Below are positions 13,635 through 23,500 of a stretch of DNA of 63,175 nucleotides, piece after piece (position 1 is the stretch's first letter; each line of letters starts with the position of its first letter). The notes beneath the pieces are model-generated. The model had not been told where the DNA came from. It did not search any database and saw only the letters and a list, made by a program, of their open reading frames with translations. The stretch lies in the NCBI GenBank assembly GCA_964628285.1, contig CAZVNP010000014.1, forward strand, positions 1 through 63,175, in the 5' to 3' direction. A program made the position numbers and the translations under genes. The DNA comes from JAPLDP01 sp964628285. GTDB lineage: Bacteria; Bacteroidota; Bacteroidia; Bacteroidales; JAGONC01.

Positions 13635-15380
13635 TCATTTACGGCTCCAGAATCTTATCCTGACATTCTTCAAATGATTATCCCGGCTTCCGGAAAAAAT
13701 TTGCAGTGTCACGATCATATCCTTCGTATCATTGACAGGTGTGAATTCGTAATTATAATATCCCGTTTGCCATTCGTTAAAATCTTTTTCGGAAAAACGT
13801 ATCAAGTATATCTCACGGCGGTAATAATTATGATGATCACCTGATTCATCAATACTCAACTCAACTTTAGAATCATTTCGTCTTTCGTAATCTGAATCGA
13901 TCAGCATCTGAATAATACTGACTTTATCAAAATCAGGTACATCGTGGCTGTTAACGGCGAAAACCTCATGGCATGTCCCCTTGTAAGTATCAATATCACC
14001 AATGGAAATATCTTTTAACAGATTACAATCATCGAAATCCTTCTTTTTATCCCAAACTACACATGCAAATCTTTTATCTGTCTTTAGGAACACTTTCCAA
14101 TACTTAACCCTGTCCATATCCGCCCAATGAAGGATGCCCTCTTTATATTGATAGGTTTGAATAACATCCAACGGAACAGTCATTAATGACAACATGATGA
14201 CGGTCAGTTGCCAAGCCCTGCCCAGTCCATCCAGCATGATGGCATACAGAATAAAGAAAACGGCATAATAATCAATGTATGCTCTTAATCCGTAACTGCC
14301 ACCATAATACCATGATTCCCATGAAGAGAGAACATAGGTCAGGATGATGAAAAATGCCAGCCATGTCAGGACCCAATAATATCTTCGTTTATACACGAGC
14401 CATATCAGGCCGGATATTGAAATAAAAGTGACGGGCGTATAGACAAACAGGCCTTTCCGGTAGCTGAACAGGATCGGGATCAAGTGAGGATTCAGTAAGT
14501 GGAAACCCTCGCCCCGATAGGAATAGAGCAGGAAATGGCCTGTTTGCAGGTACCAAAGGGTGCACTGAATAAAAAATATCAGAAAAATTAAGAATACCCC
14601 GATCAGTGTTTTTTTATAGTTGACCCATAGTCCGTTGATTCCCTTTATAAGGTTTTGCCATGAACCGGCAAGGAAAGGAACAAACAAAATAATGAGGATG
14701 TTTAGCTGACGGAGAATGAGTATCAATCCCAGAAAAAGGCAGGCTATAATAAAATGGTTTATGTTTTTCTTCTTGAAATACGATCCCATGAAATAAATGA
14801 ATGCCGTTATGGCAAAAAGGGAATAGACATGGCTGAATCCGGCTTCGGCATTGGCATAATGAGTCACCGATGTAGCCAGCACCAGCAACAACTGAGATAA
14901 GATGACAACATATTTTTTTATGTCATAAAGCTCAAGTGTTTTTTTAAGGAAAAAAAGGGCAAGGAACAAATAAAAGATCGTGGCATAGAAAACAGCCACC
15001 TGAAAAGGACGTTGATAGCCGTCATTGGTACCTCCGTTCAGGGTTGTCGTCGTATACGCATATGCAAAAAAAGGAAGCTGTAAAACGGCTGTTCCACAAG
15101 CGTACTTGTCCACTTTATAATCGTGATAATTAATATACCCCCAGATATTGTCGATATGACGGTAAAGAGCAGGATTGTTTTTGTCAGGAATGTCTTTTCT
15201 AATCAAATCATGCCGGATGAAAAGTGAAGGAAGGTAATCGTAATAACCAATGGCATCGTTATTTATGTACACATCGACATGGCCAATATAATTGTTGATC
15301 AGAAAAATATAGATGAAGATGATGAAAGCCTCAATGAAAATGGCTTTAAGAAAACGCGCAATGCAAATCAGAATCTTCAC
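13635..15380 (-). CDS. Polytopic membrane protein, GT-C-like (paralogue 2)
   Basis: 581 residues, tandem paralogue of the previous gene, sharing long identical blocks such as FIEAFIIFIYIFLINNYIG, ATSVTHYANAEAGFSHVYSLF and WESWYYGGSYGLRAYID. The loop motif is DAIGYYDYLPSLF. The start is GTG at 15380: an in-frame stop lies three codons upstream and there is no ATG before the first membrane helix. The two genes are close to each other but each has its own -7 element, so they may be separately transcribed. Function is not known; a GT-C role in surface glycan synthesis is possible. Confidence 0.7.
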   Translation of the reverse strand: MKILICIARFLKAIFIEAFIIFIYIFLINNYIGHVDVYINNDAIGYYDYLPSLFIRHDLIRKDIPDKNNPALYRHIDNIWGYINYHDYKVDKYACGTAVLQLPFFAYAYTTTTLNGGTNDGYQRPFQVAVFYATIFYLFLALFFLKKTLELYDIKKYVVILSQLLLVLATSVTHYANAEAGFSHVYSLFAITAFIYFMGSYFKKKNINHFIIACLFLGLILILRQLNILIILFVPFLAGSWQNLIKGINGLWVNYKKTLIGVFLIFLIFFIQCTLWYLQTGHFLLYSYRGEGFHLLNPHLIPILFSYRKGLFVYTPVTFISISGLIWLVYKRRYYWVLTWLAFFIILTYVLSSWESWYYGGSYGLRAYIDYYAVFFILYAIMLDGLGRAWQLTVIMLSLMTVPLDVIQTYQYKEGILHWADMDRVKYWKVFLKTDKRFACVVWDKKKDFDDCNLLKDISIGDIDTYKGTCHEVFAVNSHDVPDFDKVSIIQMLIDSDYERRNDSKVELSIDESGDHHNYYRREIYLIRFSEKDFNEWQTGYYNYEFTPVNDTKDMIVTLQIFSGSRDNHLKNVRIRFWSRK

Positions 15381-15418
15381 AACCGACTAAGGATTATCGT
15401 GACATGCCTTTCACCATG

Positions 15419-15426
15419 CAAATATA
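15419..15426 (-). promoter_or_regulatory. -7 element for membrane paralogue 2
   Basis: TATATTTG on the minus strand is a perfect -7 box. The predicted start near 15412 would leave a short leader of about 30 nt before the GTG at 15380, which supports that start. No clear -33 box. Confidence 0.4.
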
Positions 15427-15544
15427 AGCTTTGACCGGAGATGCAGCCATGCGGTAAATGTGATCTTCGATCGTCAACGACAGTTCAAAATGATGGTTCT
15501 CAAGAGGTTGAGGCCATAATGTTCAAGTCATGGAAAAAAACAGC

Positions 15545-16108
15545 TTATCGGTTTGGCTTCTCCAATATAAATGACAACCCCGCTGCCGTTATGACACCGC
15601 TGACGTTGATATCTTCCATGGCGGGATTGACGAGCAGGTTGTAACGCACATCGATGTTCAGGTACAGCTTTTCTTTCAGCCTGATGTCGACTCCGCCACC
15701 TGCGTGGTAGCCGTAAGTGAAGGCATAGTGGGTATCGTCAAGGGTTGTGTTTTTGTCTTCCTTGCCCAGCAGGCTACCTCCGCCAAAAAGGTAAGGCTGC
15801 ACCGTCGATCCGGGGTTGACCGCCAGGTATTTCAGCGAGATGAAAACCGGCAGCAGGTAGAGGTGGTGCCGGTGGTCGTGGTAAGGAAAGGAGCGGTATC
15901 CGGCTCCTGCCGTCACATTGAAGGCCAGCCTCGAGGAGGAAGGGAAGTCATAACCCGCCAGCACCATGTGCGACAACAGGTAGAAATCACGTGCCGCCTC
16001 ACCGGTGAAGTCATACAGGGCCAGACGTGCCGACAGGCTCTGACCGGCCAGAGGTGTGGCCAGGCCGAGCACAAGAAGCTTAAATATCAAAATCTTCAAC
16101 GGTCTCAT
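15545..16108 (-). CDS. Outer-membrane beta-barrel protein
   Basis: This 187-residue protein has a signal peptide (MRPLKILIFKLLVLGLATPLAG) and alternating hydrophobic strands through the rest (AFNVTAGAGYRSF, LYLLPVFISLKYLAV, YGYHAGGGVDIRL, YLNIDVRYNLLV). This is the pattern of small 8-stranded barrels (OmpA/OmpW-like). Ligand is unknown. Its start overlaps the metallophosphoesterase gene by 29 bp on the same strand, so they form an operon. Confidence 0.7.
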   Translation of the reverse strand: MRPLKILIFKLLVLGLATPLAGQSLSARLALYDFTGEAARDFYLLSHMVLAGYDFPSSSRLAFNVTAGAGYRSFPYHDHRHHLYLLPVFISLKYLAVNPGSTVQPYLFGGGSLLGKEDKNTTLDDTHYAFTYGYHAGGGVDIRLKEKLYLNIDVRYNLLVNPAMEDINVSGVITAAGLSFILEKPNR

Positions 16109-16934
16109 TGAACAGTCCTATCGTTTTAACATTGATGCGGTTCTCAGGAATGTAAAAAGATATCTTGACAAAATGGTAGTAATCGCCGCCATAACCGTGG
16201 TACAGGGGAGCTCCGCCACCTCCTGTGGTGAGGTAGAGGAGGCCGTCGCGCCGGTAAGCATTAAAGGCATGCTCATGGGCCGCGATGACGGCTTTGATCT
16301 TCGGATACTGAAGGAACAAGGCATGCAACTCATCCGCATTTTTCATGTTCGATCCCTTGTATTTGCCCTGGGGAAAAAGAGGATGGTGCATAAAGATGAA
16401 TACATGATGCACCTTCGAGTCCATGGCGGACGTATCGAGCTGTTGCCTCAGCCAGGCCAGCTGGACGTTCACAATGCTGCCCTCCTCCCCTCTTATCTCG
16501 GTGTCGAGAAAGATAAAAAAGGCATCTTCATCATGGTAAGTATAATAAAAGACACTGTCGGGGAAGTCCATCTGTTCCCGCAGCACCTGCTCGGAGGCCG
16601 CGTCATTACCTTCATGGCCTCCTCTGACGATAAAAAAGGGCATTTTCTCCGTCACCGGCTCGGAATATTTCCAGAAATTAAGCCATTCGACTTCATTGCC
16701 GCCACGCAGCATGATGTCGCCGCAACAAACGGCCAGATCGGGTGTGGGCCCGAGACGGCTCATGTATGTGACCAGCTTGCCATAAACACCATAGCCCTGG
16801 CGGACATCGCCCACGACTACAAAAGACCAGTTTTCATCACCAGGCACCGGTTCTTCCTCACTGCACCGGATGAAAAAAAACAAAAAAAAGAAAACGATCG
16901 GCATGGCTCTATGTAACCGGATTTCACGAATCAT
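16080..16934 (-). CDS. Calcineurin-like metallophosphoesterase, lipoprotein
   Basis: 284 residues. A lipoprotein-like leader (FFFLFFFIRCS) precedes the metallophosphoesterase core: GDVRQG, CCGDIM, RGGHEGND, MHHPLF and AHEHAF. The core normally binds two metals through GDxH, GD, GNH(D/E), GHxP and GHxH. Here the bridging Asn of the third motif is Gly (GGHE), and the first His is Arg. Activity may be reduced or altered. It is first in an operon with the barrel protein. The substrate is unknown; it would act outside the cytoplasm. Confidence 0.75.
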   Translation of the reverse strand: MIREIRLHRAMPIVFFFLFFFIRCSEEEPVPGDENWSFVVVGDVRQGYGVYGKLVTYMSRLGPTPDLAVCCGDIMLRGGNEVEWLNFWKYSEPVTEKMPFFIVRGGHEGNDAASEQVLREQMDFPDSVFYYTYHDEDAFFIFLDTEIRGEEGSIVNVQLAWLRQQLDTSAMDSKVHHVFIFMHHPLFPQGKYKGSNMKNADELHALFLQYPKIKAVIAAHEHAFNAYRRDGLLYLTTGGGGAPLYHGYGGDYYHFVKISFYIPENRINVKTIGLFNETVEDFDI

Positions 16935-16989
16935 CGTATAGGTTCATTAAATCGCATATAAAGTTAATGATAAAAGAAACCCTTTTCGC

Positions 16990-16997
16990 TATATTTG
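16990..16997 (+). promoter_or_regulatory. -7 element for the lipoprotein pair at 17055-18870
   Basis: TATATTTG is a perfect -7 box, followed by CAGC as commonly seen in the phylum. Start near 17003, with a leader of about 50 nt to the ATG at 17055. This position argues against a start at 16995. The -33 region (GTTA near 16963) is weak. Confidence 0.5.
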
Positions 16998-17054
16998 CAG
17001 CAAAGGGAAGTGAAATTAATCGTCATTCAAATGTTTAACCAACCGAATAAAATC

Positions 17055-17588
17055 ATGAACAGAAAATCATTACTTGCATTTATCGCGCTGGCCTGCCTGT
17101 CATTTATTTTTGCCTGTGAGAAGCTGGATGTGAACGAGGAGTTTTATCTCGAGTACCAGCTTGTTGTCAGCCAGACGGGAACCGAATTTGACAAGACGGA
17201 TATTTTGGATGTCACGGCACAAAGCGATATCATTGACCAATACAAGGATAAAATCAAAAAAATAGAAATCCTTGAGGCAAAATACCTTCTGACCTATTTT
17301 GCGGGGCCTGAAACGCAGCAACTAAACACGGCCACGCTGACAGTTGCCGATGAAGCGGGACAGGGTGTGGAGGAGATAGCCACAGTTACCAATGTCAATC
17401 TGAGCTCTCTGCTCAACAGTGAGCATGATCTCCCGGTGAATGCAGCGGGGATAGACCGGCTGGCGCAACTGATCAAAGAGCCGCCGCACAAAGTGCAGTT
17501 TCATTATCACGCCGTCGCTAATATGGGACCGCTGGCTTTCACCGTCAAGTTCAAATTCAGGGTAAGGATGACGGCCAGCCCCCTGTAA
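17055..17588 (+). CDS. Lipoprotein of unknown function, 177 aa
   Basis: The ATG at 17055 gives MNRKSLLAFIALACLSFIFACEK, a lipoprotein signal with lipid Cys at residue 21; an earlier in-frame start would sit on the promoter. The mature part has alternating beta-strand character and no recognised domain. It lies 40 bp before a substrate-binding-protein-like lipoprotein and is probably co-transcribed with it. Confidence 0.65.
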   Translation: MNRKSLLAFIALACLSFIFACEKLDVNEEFYLEYQLVVSQTGTEFDKTDILDVTAQSDIIDQYKDKIKKIEILEAKYLLTYFAGPETQQLNTATLTVADEAGQGVEEIATVTNVNLSSLLNSEHDLPVNAAGIDRLAQLIKEPPHKVQFHYHAVANMGPLAFTVKFKFRVRMTASPL

Positions 17589-17628
17589 GACAATCATCAA
17601 TAAATAAAAAGCGATATTCCTTGAACGG

Positions 17629-18870
17629 ATGAAAAAAGCCGGTTACCTGATAACTATTGTCCTTTCATTCATCCTTGTATGGACCTCCTGCAAAAAGGAG
17701 GAGGGAAAACCTGCCAATACGGGATATAAAGTCAGCATCGGTCTTCTTCTGCCGCTCAGTGGCAGCGGGTCCTCCACCGGTGAAAGCATGGAGGCCGCCC
17801 TCAATCTGGCGCACCAGGATATCAATAACTACCTGACCACTCTGGGTTCCGAGTGGCGTTTCAACCTGCTATTTGAGGATACGCAGACCGACACGCTGGT
17901 AGCTTTTCAGAAGCTGATGGACGTGCAGGCGCTGGGTGCCCAGGTCGTACTGGGGCCTTACAGCAGTGCTTCGCTGAACGCCCTGCGGCAGTATTCGGCC
18001 GAACACAATATGATGATCCTCAGTCCCTCGAGTGTAGCCCCCTCCCTGGCCATTGCCGGGGACAATATCTTCAGGCTTGCTCCCAACGACAACAACCAGG
18101 GCGAAGCCATGACAGCCCTGCTGCTTTCCGACAGCCTGGATGTTCTCGTGCCCATTGTCAGAAATGACATCTTCGGCACGGGACTGCTGGAGGCCACCAC
18201 ACAGCGCTTTGAGCAGCAAGGCGGCACGGTGACCGACGCTGTCTTCTACGACGTGTCCTCACAGGACTTCAGCGCTGCCGTGGCGGATCTGAGCGCCATG
18301 GCACACAATATATTGCAGCAGCACCCTGCCGGCAAGACAGGCGTCTACCTCATCTCCTTCGCCGAGGGCACCTCCATCCTTCATCTGGCGTCGGGTGACA
18401 GTGTCTTGCAGCAGGTCAGATGGTACGGCAGCTCGGCCTTTGCCAATGACAAGAGCCTGCCCGCCGATGCGGAGGCTGCCGCCTTCGCCATGTCGCACGA
18501 CTTTGTCTGTCCCGTGTTCGGTTTGGATGTCTCGGCTAAAGATAAGTGGCAGCCCCTCATCGGCAGGATACAAAACATGATACACCGTGAACCGGAGATC
18601 TATGCCCTCACGGCTTATGATGGTTTGTGGCTGTTGACCCTGACCTACCTGTCCATAGGTTATTATCCCGATATCACTACTTACAAAGAGGCCTTCATCT
18701 ACGAAGCTGATGTCTATTTCGGGGTGACGGGCCGTACGACCCTTGACGATGCCGGTGACAGGAAATATGCCACATACGATTTCTGGGCTATCGTGCCCGT
18801 GTTGAATACCTATGAGTGGCAGATCGTCGCCACGTATGATAATATGACGGGGGAGTTGGTGAAACGGTAG
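17629..18870 (+). CDS. Periplasmic-binding-fold lipoprotein (LivJ/peripla_BP_6 type)
   Basis: 413 residues with a lipoprotein signal (ILVWTSC, lipid Cys about 21). The mature part resembles type I periplasmic binding proteins: VSIGLLLPLSGSGSSTGESMEAALNLA, VVLGPYSSASLNAL, MILSPSSVAPSLA, DNIFRLAPND, YALTAYDGLWLL. These usually bind amino acids or amides for ABC import or signalling. No permease or ATPase genes are nearby, so it may feed another system or act as a sensor. A heptamer array starts 4 bp after its stop. Confidence 0.8.
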   Translation: MKKAGYLITIVLSFILVWTSCKKEEGKPANTGYKVSIGLLLPLSGSGSSTGESMEAALNLAHQDINNYLTTLGSEWRFNLLFEDTQTDTLVAFQKLMDVQALGAQVVLGPYSSASLNALRQYSAEHNMMILSPSSVAPSLAIAGDNIFRLAPNDNNQGEAMTALLLSDSLDVLVPIVRNDIFGTGLLEATTQRFEQQGGTVTDAVFYDVSSQDFSAAVADLSAMAHNILQQHPAGKTGVYLISFAEGTSILHLASGDSVLQQVRWYGSSAFANDKSLPADAEAAAFAMSHDFVCPVFGLDVSAKDKWQPLIGRIQNMIHREPEIYALTAYDGLWLLTLTYLSIGYYPDITTYKEAFIYEADVYFGVTGRTTLDDAGDRKYATYDFWAIVPVLNTYEWQIVATYDNMTGELVKR

Positions 18871-18874
18871 GGGG

Positions 18875-19085
18875 TCTTCAGTCTTCAGTCTTCAGTCTTC
18901 AGTCTTCAGTCGGCAGTCTTCAGTCGGCNNNNNNNNNNNNNNNNNNNNNNNNNNNNNNNNNNNNNNNNNNNNNNNNNNNNNNNNNNNNNNNNNNNNNNNN
19001 NNNNNNNNNNNNNNNNNNNNNNNNNNNNGTCTTCAGTCTTCAGTCTTCAGTCTTCAGTCTTCAGTCGGCAGTCTTCAGTCGGCAG
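18875..19085 (+). repeat. TCTTCAG heptamer array interrupted by a scaffold gap
   Basis: 18875-18928 holds five TCTTCAG units, then TCGGCAG, TCTTCAG and a partial TCGGC. After the Ns, 19030-19085 holds five TCTTCAG, TCGGCAG, TCTTCAG, TCGGCAG. The two sides therefore have the same unit order. The true array length is unknown. Confidence 0.95.
18929..19028. other. Assembly gap of 100 N
   Basis: Exactly 100 N, a conventional scaffold gap of unknown real size. It lies inside the heptamer array, which explains why assembly broke here. Confidence 0.99.
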
Positions 19086-19098
19086 CCGGAATGTTCAT

Positions 19099-19165
19099 AA
19101 AAAAGCCCCGTCACCTTTAGGAGAAAGCCTGTCCCGCTGAAAGCGGGAGGTTTTGGGGATGAAGT
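19099..19165 (-). terminator. Terminator region of the efflux operon
   Basis: On the minus strand, 15-80 nt after the tolC stop, CCCGCT-TTC-AGCGGG (19147-19133) forms a perfect 6-bp hairpin. A second GC-rich segment TCTCCTAAAGGTGACGGGGC then leads into TTTTTT (19105-19099). The second segment is related to the terminator at 31250-31284. Confidence 0.55.
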
Positions 19166-19179
19166 GTTTGGGGGTATCC

Positions 19180-20490
19180 TTATTTCACCAATTGTCCACT
19201 GATCCGCAGGAGCTCCGTTTCTTTTACCTTGGCGCCATACAGGGCATCGATCAGGCGGTAGCTGGCGTCGACCAGGTTTTCCTGAACCTGACGCAGCTGC
19301 ACCGGTGAAATGGCGCCGACGGAATAGCTCTCTTTGGCTACATCCATATTCTTTTGAGCCAGATCGATGTTCTTCTTCTCGAAATCGATTTGTTGCAGCT
19401 GATTCCGGTAATCGTTATACAGTTTTACCAGTTCCGACTCCAGTTGATTTTGGGTTTGTTTCACCTGCAGATCGGCATTCAGTTGTTCTATGCGGGCATT
19501 CTGTATCTGCCTTTGCAGGTTAAATCCGTCGAACAGATTGATGCCCGCCGCGATGCCGAACTGCGGTCCCAGTTGCCTGTTGTACCTGATGAATGACGCT
19601 TCTGTTTCATTCCTGAGATAGTTATAACCCGCGTTGAAGGTGATGTAAGGATAACGCTGTGCGCTGAGGCTTTTCTTCTCCAGGGTCACCACATCCTTGT
19701 TCATCCCCGTAAGCAGCAGGTCTTTGTTATCCGCCAGGGTGTTCTGCTGCAGCGTCGGGAAATCCATCACCGGCAGCAACGTGATGGTATCGGTCACGGT
19801 ATATTCCGTTGTGATATCGCGTGACAGGAGCTCGTTGAGGCTTGCTTTCACGTTGGCCAGGGCCGTGTTCTCGTCGAATAAGGCCGATTCATCGCCGTGG
19901 AGGTCCACCTGAGCCTGCAAGTATTCCACATCCGATCCCATGCCGACGTTCTTTTTGGTCGTCGCTATCTCCAGCCTGAATTGCGACAGGGCCACCAGCT
20001 GGTTCAGCACCTTCACCTTCATCTGTTGCCGCACAATATCCACATAGGTGGCGATGATATCTGCCACGGTCTGCTCCATGGCTTTCCTGAACGCCATCGC
20101 TCCCATTTCATCCAGTTTTTTCAGCTTGTCGCGGGTGATGAACATGTTCAGCCCATCGAACAGGGTCCACTCCAGTGTGACGCCGGCGGTGACAAGGTCG
20201 GTGTTTGCGTTGTTTACGTTAAGTTCGGTAGTTGAAGTGACGACATCCACCTTTGAGCCGGTGATACTTTTCTCATATGCCCCGCTCACATCGACACGCG
20301 GAAGCATGCCGGCACGGCCGGGGCTGACATCATTATGGGCGATCGCCGCCTGATTTTTAGCTATCAGAACACCATAATTTTTCTCCAGGCCTGTCGCAAC
20401 GGCCTCTTCCATGGAGAGCTGTGCCTGTCCCAAACCATAAAGTGTCATGTTGACGAGCAGGACAAGAGGCAAAAGACGATGTGTTATCAT
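19180..20490 (-). CDS. TolC-family outer-membrane efflux protein
   Basis: 436 residues from the ATG at 20490: signal peptide (MITHRLLPLVLLVNMTLYGLGQA), then two OEP repeats of long coiled-coil helices (AVATGLEKNYGVLIAKNQ and VKLYNDYRNQLQQIDFEKKN regions). It forms the trimeric outer-membrane channel for the RND pump encoded upstream. An alternative TTG start at 20523 overlaps the RND stop as TTGA and adds 11 residues. The gene is last in the MFP-RND-OMP operon. Confidence 0.9.
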   Translation of the reverse strand: MITHRLLPLVLLVNMTLYGLGQAQLSMEEAVATGLEKNYGVLIAKNQAAIAHNDVSPGRAGMLPRVDVSGAYEKSITGSKVDVVTSTTELNVNNANTDLVTAGVTLEWTLFDGLNMFITRDKLKKLDEMGAMAFRKAMEQTVADIIATYVDIVRQQMKVKVLNQLVALSQFRLEIATTKKNVGMGSDVEYLQAQVDLHGDESALFDENTALANVKASLNELLSRDITTEYTVTDTITLLPVMDFPTLQQNTLADNKDLLLTGMNKDVVTLEKKSLSAQRYPYITFNAGYNYLRNETEASFIRYNRQLGPQFGIAAGINLFDGFNLQRQIQNARIEQLNADLQVKQTQNQLESELVKLYNDYRNQLQQIDFEKKNIDLAQKNMDVAKESYSVGAISPVQLRQVQENLVDASYRLIDALYGAKVKETELLRISGQLVK

Positions 20491-20519
20491 GCTGAAGGCT
20501 GTTTTCCCAATTAAGCTGA

Positions 20520-23500
20520 TCAATGCAATAATTTGGCTGTCAGCGATGTCTGTGTTCTCTCGCGTGACAGGTAGGTATAAAGTGCCGGCACCACGTAAAG
20601 TGAGAAGAATGTGGCGAATATCATGCCGCCGACGACGGCTATCCCCATGGAACGGCGGCTGCCGGAGGTTGAGCCTATCGACAGGGCTATAGGCAGTATG
20701 CCCAGCACCGTAGCCGAGGCGGTCATAAGTATGGGTCGCAGCCGTGCCACAGCCGCTTTCTGTATGGCCTCCATCTTCAGAGATCCTTTTTTCTTGCGCT
20801 GGTTGGCGAACTCCACGATGAGGATGCCGTTCTTTGTCACCAGCCCTATGAGCATGATGATGCCTATCTCACTGAAAATGTTAAGGGTCTGGTTGAAGAA
20901 CCACAACGAGAAGAGGGCACCGAACAGGGCCAGGGGCACGGTCATCAGGATGATTAAGGGATCGATCCAGCTGTCGAACTGTGCTGCCAGGATGAGGTAG
21001 ATAAGTATCAGTGCCAGGATGAAGACGTACATCAGGCTGGAGGAGCTCTCGGCATAATCACGTGATTGTCCTGCCAGTGATGTCCTGAAGGTAGGCGGCA
21101 GTACCTTGGCGGCGATGCGTTTCATCTCGTTAATGCCGTCACCGAGGGTGACGCCGGGAGCCGTCCCCGCCGAGATTGTGGCCGCGATATAGCGGTCATA
21201 AGAATAAATGGTCGACGGGTTGACATCTTCATCCCACCGTGTTACATTCTCTAACGGGATGAGTTCGCCTTTGTCATTCTTCACATAGACCGATTGCAGG
21301 TCGGAAGGTGAATCTCTCTGATCACGCATGACCTGCCCTATGATCTCATATTGTTTGCCATTCATATAAAAGTAATCGAAACGTTGTCCCGAAAACAATA
21401 GCTGTAACGTACGCGCTATATCAGCCATGTTGACGCCCATCTGGGCGGCTTTGTCACGGTCTACAGTCAACCTCAGTTCGGGCTTGTTGACCTTCAGATT
21501 GGCATCGACAAAACGGAGGATGGGGCTCTTCTGGGCTTCCTCGAGAAAGATCGGTAGTATCTTGGTCAAAGTGTCAAAGTCGGGTGATTGTATGACGAAC
21601 TGCAGGGCCTGTCCGCCAAACCTGTTGCCTATCGTCGGTGGCTCATAGGGAAAAGCACTGATGCCGGTTACTGTCAGCATATCCTTCGAAAATTTCCGGA
21701 AGATTTCATGTTGGCTCCTTTTTCTTTCCGACGGGTCGGGGAAATAGATCAGTAACATTCCTTTATTGGGCGCATCGACGACCGAAATACTTGGGGCTAT
21801 CATCACAAAATTCCTGATAGCTTCAGGGATGGAATCGACAACATATTGACTCAGCTCATCCATATATTTCTCCATATATTCAAAAGAAGAACCTTCGGGT
21901 GCCAGCGTATTGACGCGGACATTACAACGGTCTTCCAGCGGGGCCAGCTCCGAATGAAGGGACCTGCCAAAGACGATGATGAAACCGGCCACCACGACCA
22001 GCAGGGGGAAGACGATCCAGCGCCGTTTCAGGAAAGCGGCAAGGGAATAGCGATAGGTGTGGTTTAAAGCAAGGAAGAAAGGCTCGGTCATTCTGAAAAA
22101 CCAGTTCATATTAAGATGCCGTTGTTTCCGCAGGATGCGTGCACCCATCATAGGCGAAAGTGTGAGGGCGACAAAGCCGGATACGAGCACCGAACCGGCG
22201 ACGACGATGGCGAACTCACGGAATAACCTCCCGGTGAGCCCCTTCAGGAACATGATGGGGATGAAGACGACCGCCAGGGTCACCGTGGTGGAGATGATCG
22301 CAAAGAAAATCTCCTGGATACCCTGATAGGCGGCTTTGAGGGGTGGCAGCCCCAGGTCGACCTTGCTGTAAATGATCTCCAGGACGATGATGGCATCGTC
22401 GCACACCAGGCCGATAGCGAGGATCATTCCCACGAGCGTTAACACGTTGATGGTGATGCCCGTCAGGAACATGATGAAGAAGGTGGCGATGATGGAAATG
22501 GGAATAACGATAACGGGAATGATGGTCGAACGCCAGTTACGCAGAAAGAAAAAGATGATGAGCACCACCAGGACGAAAGCCAGCAGTATTGTTTCTTTCA
22601 CCTCGCGCACGGTTTTGCGCTCGAAAATAGTGAAGTCGTAACCCAGCTTCATATGATAATCGGCAGGGATGATTTTTTTGACTTCATCCATGCGTTTATA
22701 GAACTCATCGGCTATGGCAATTGAATTGGCGCCCGGTTGGGGCACCACGCCGATAGCGATGACGGGATGCAGGTCACTTTTAAAGAGTATCCTTTCATTT
22801 TGCGGGCGCAGCTCGGCGTGACCGATATCACTGAAGCGCACGATCTTACCATCCTCCTGCTTGATGATAAGGTTGTTGAATTCTTCCGGCGTCGTCAGCA
22901 GGCCGGTAGTCCGGATACTTAGTTCGGTGTTGTCGCCTTCGATACGGCCCGAAGGCAGCTCTATGTTCTCCTTCTTAACGGCATTTTCGACATCCAGCGG
23001 GGTGAGACCATGTGACGCCAGCTCGTCGGGGTCCATCCACAGACGCATGGAATACCTTTTCTCACCGAAGATGATGGTGCCGGCTATTCCCGGTATGGTC
23101 TCCAAACGGTCTTTGATATACCTGTCGACAACATCGCTTACCTCGAGGAGTGTTTTGGTCTCGCTCGTGACAGTCATGAAAATGAGCGGATTGGCATTGG
23201 CATCCAGTTTTTCAACAATGGGCGGGTCGATATCCTTGGGAAGGAATTTCACGGTCTTGGATACCTTGTCACGGACATCATTAGCTGCCCGCTCAAGGTC
23301 TTCGCCCAGGTTGAATTCAACGGAGATGAGGCTCGACTGTTCCGTGGATTGCGAGGATATGACTCGCACTCCTTCGATACCGGCAATAGCCTCTTCCAGC
23401 ACGTCGGTGATCTGGTCCTGTATGACTTGTGCATTGGCACCGGTGTAAGTAGTCGTAACATTAACAATGGGGGGATCTATGTTGGGGTATTCCCGGTCAC

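Noticed and set aside
18875..19085. Possible CRISPR array
   Set aside because: Units are 7 bp with no spacers of their own, and no cas genes are near. The same holds for the other short-period arrays.
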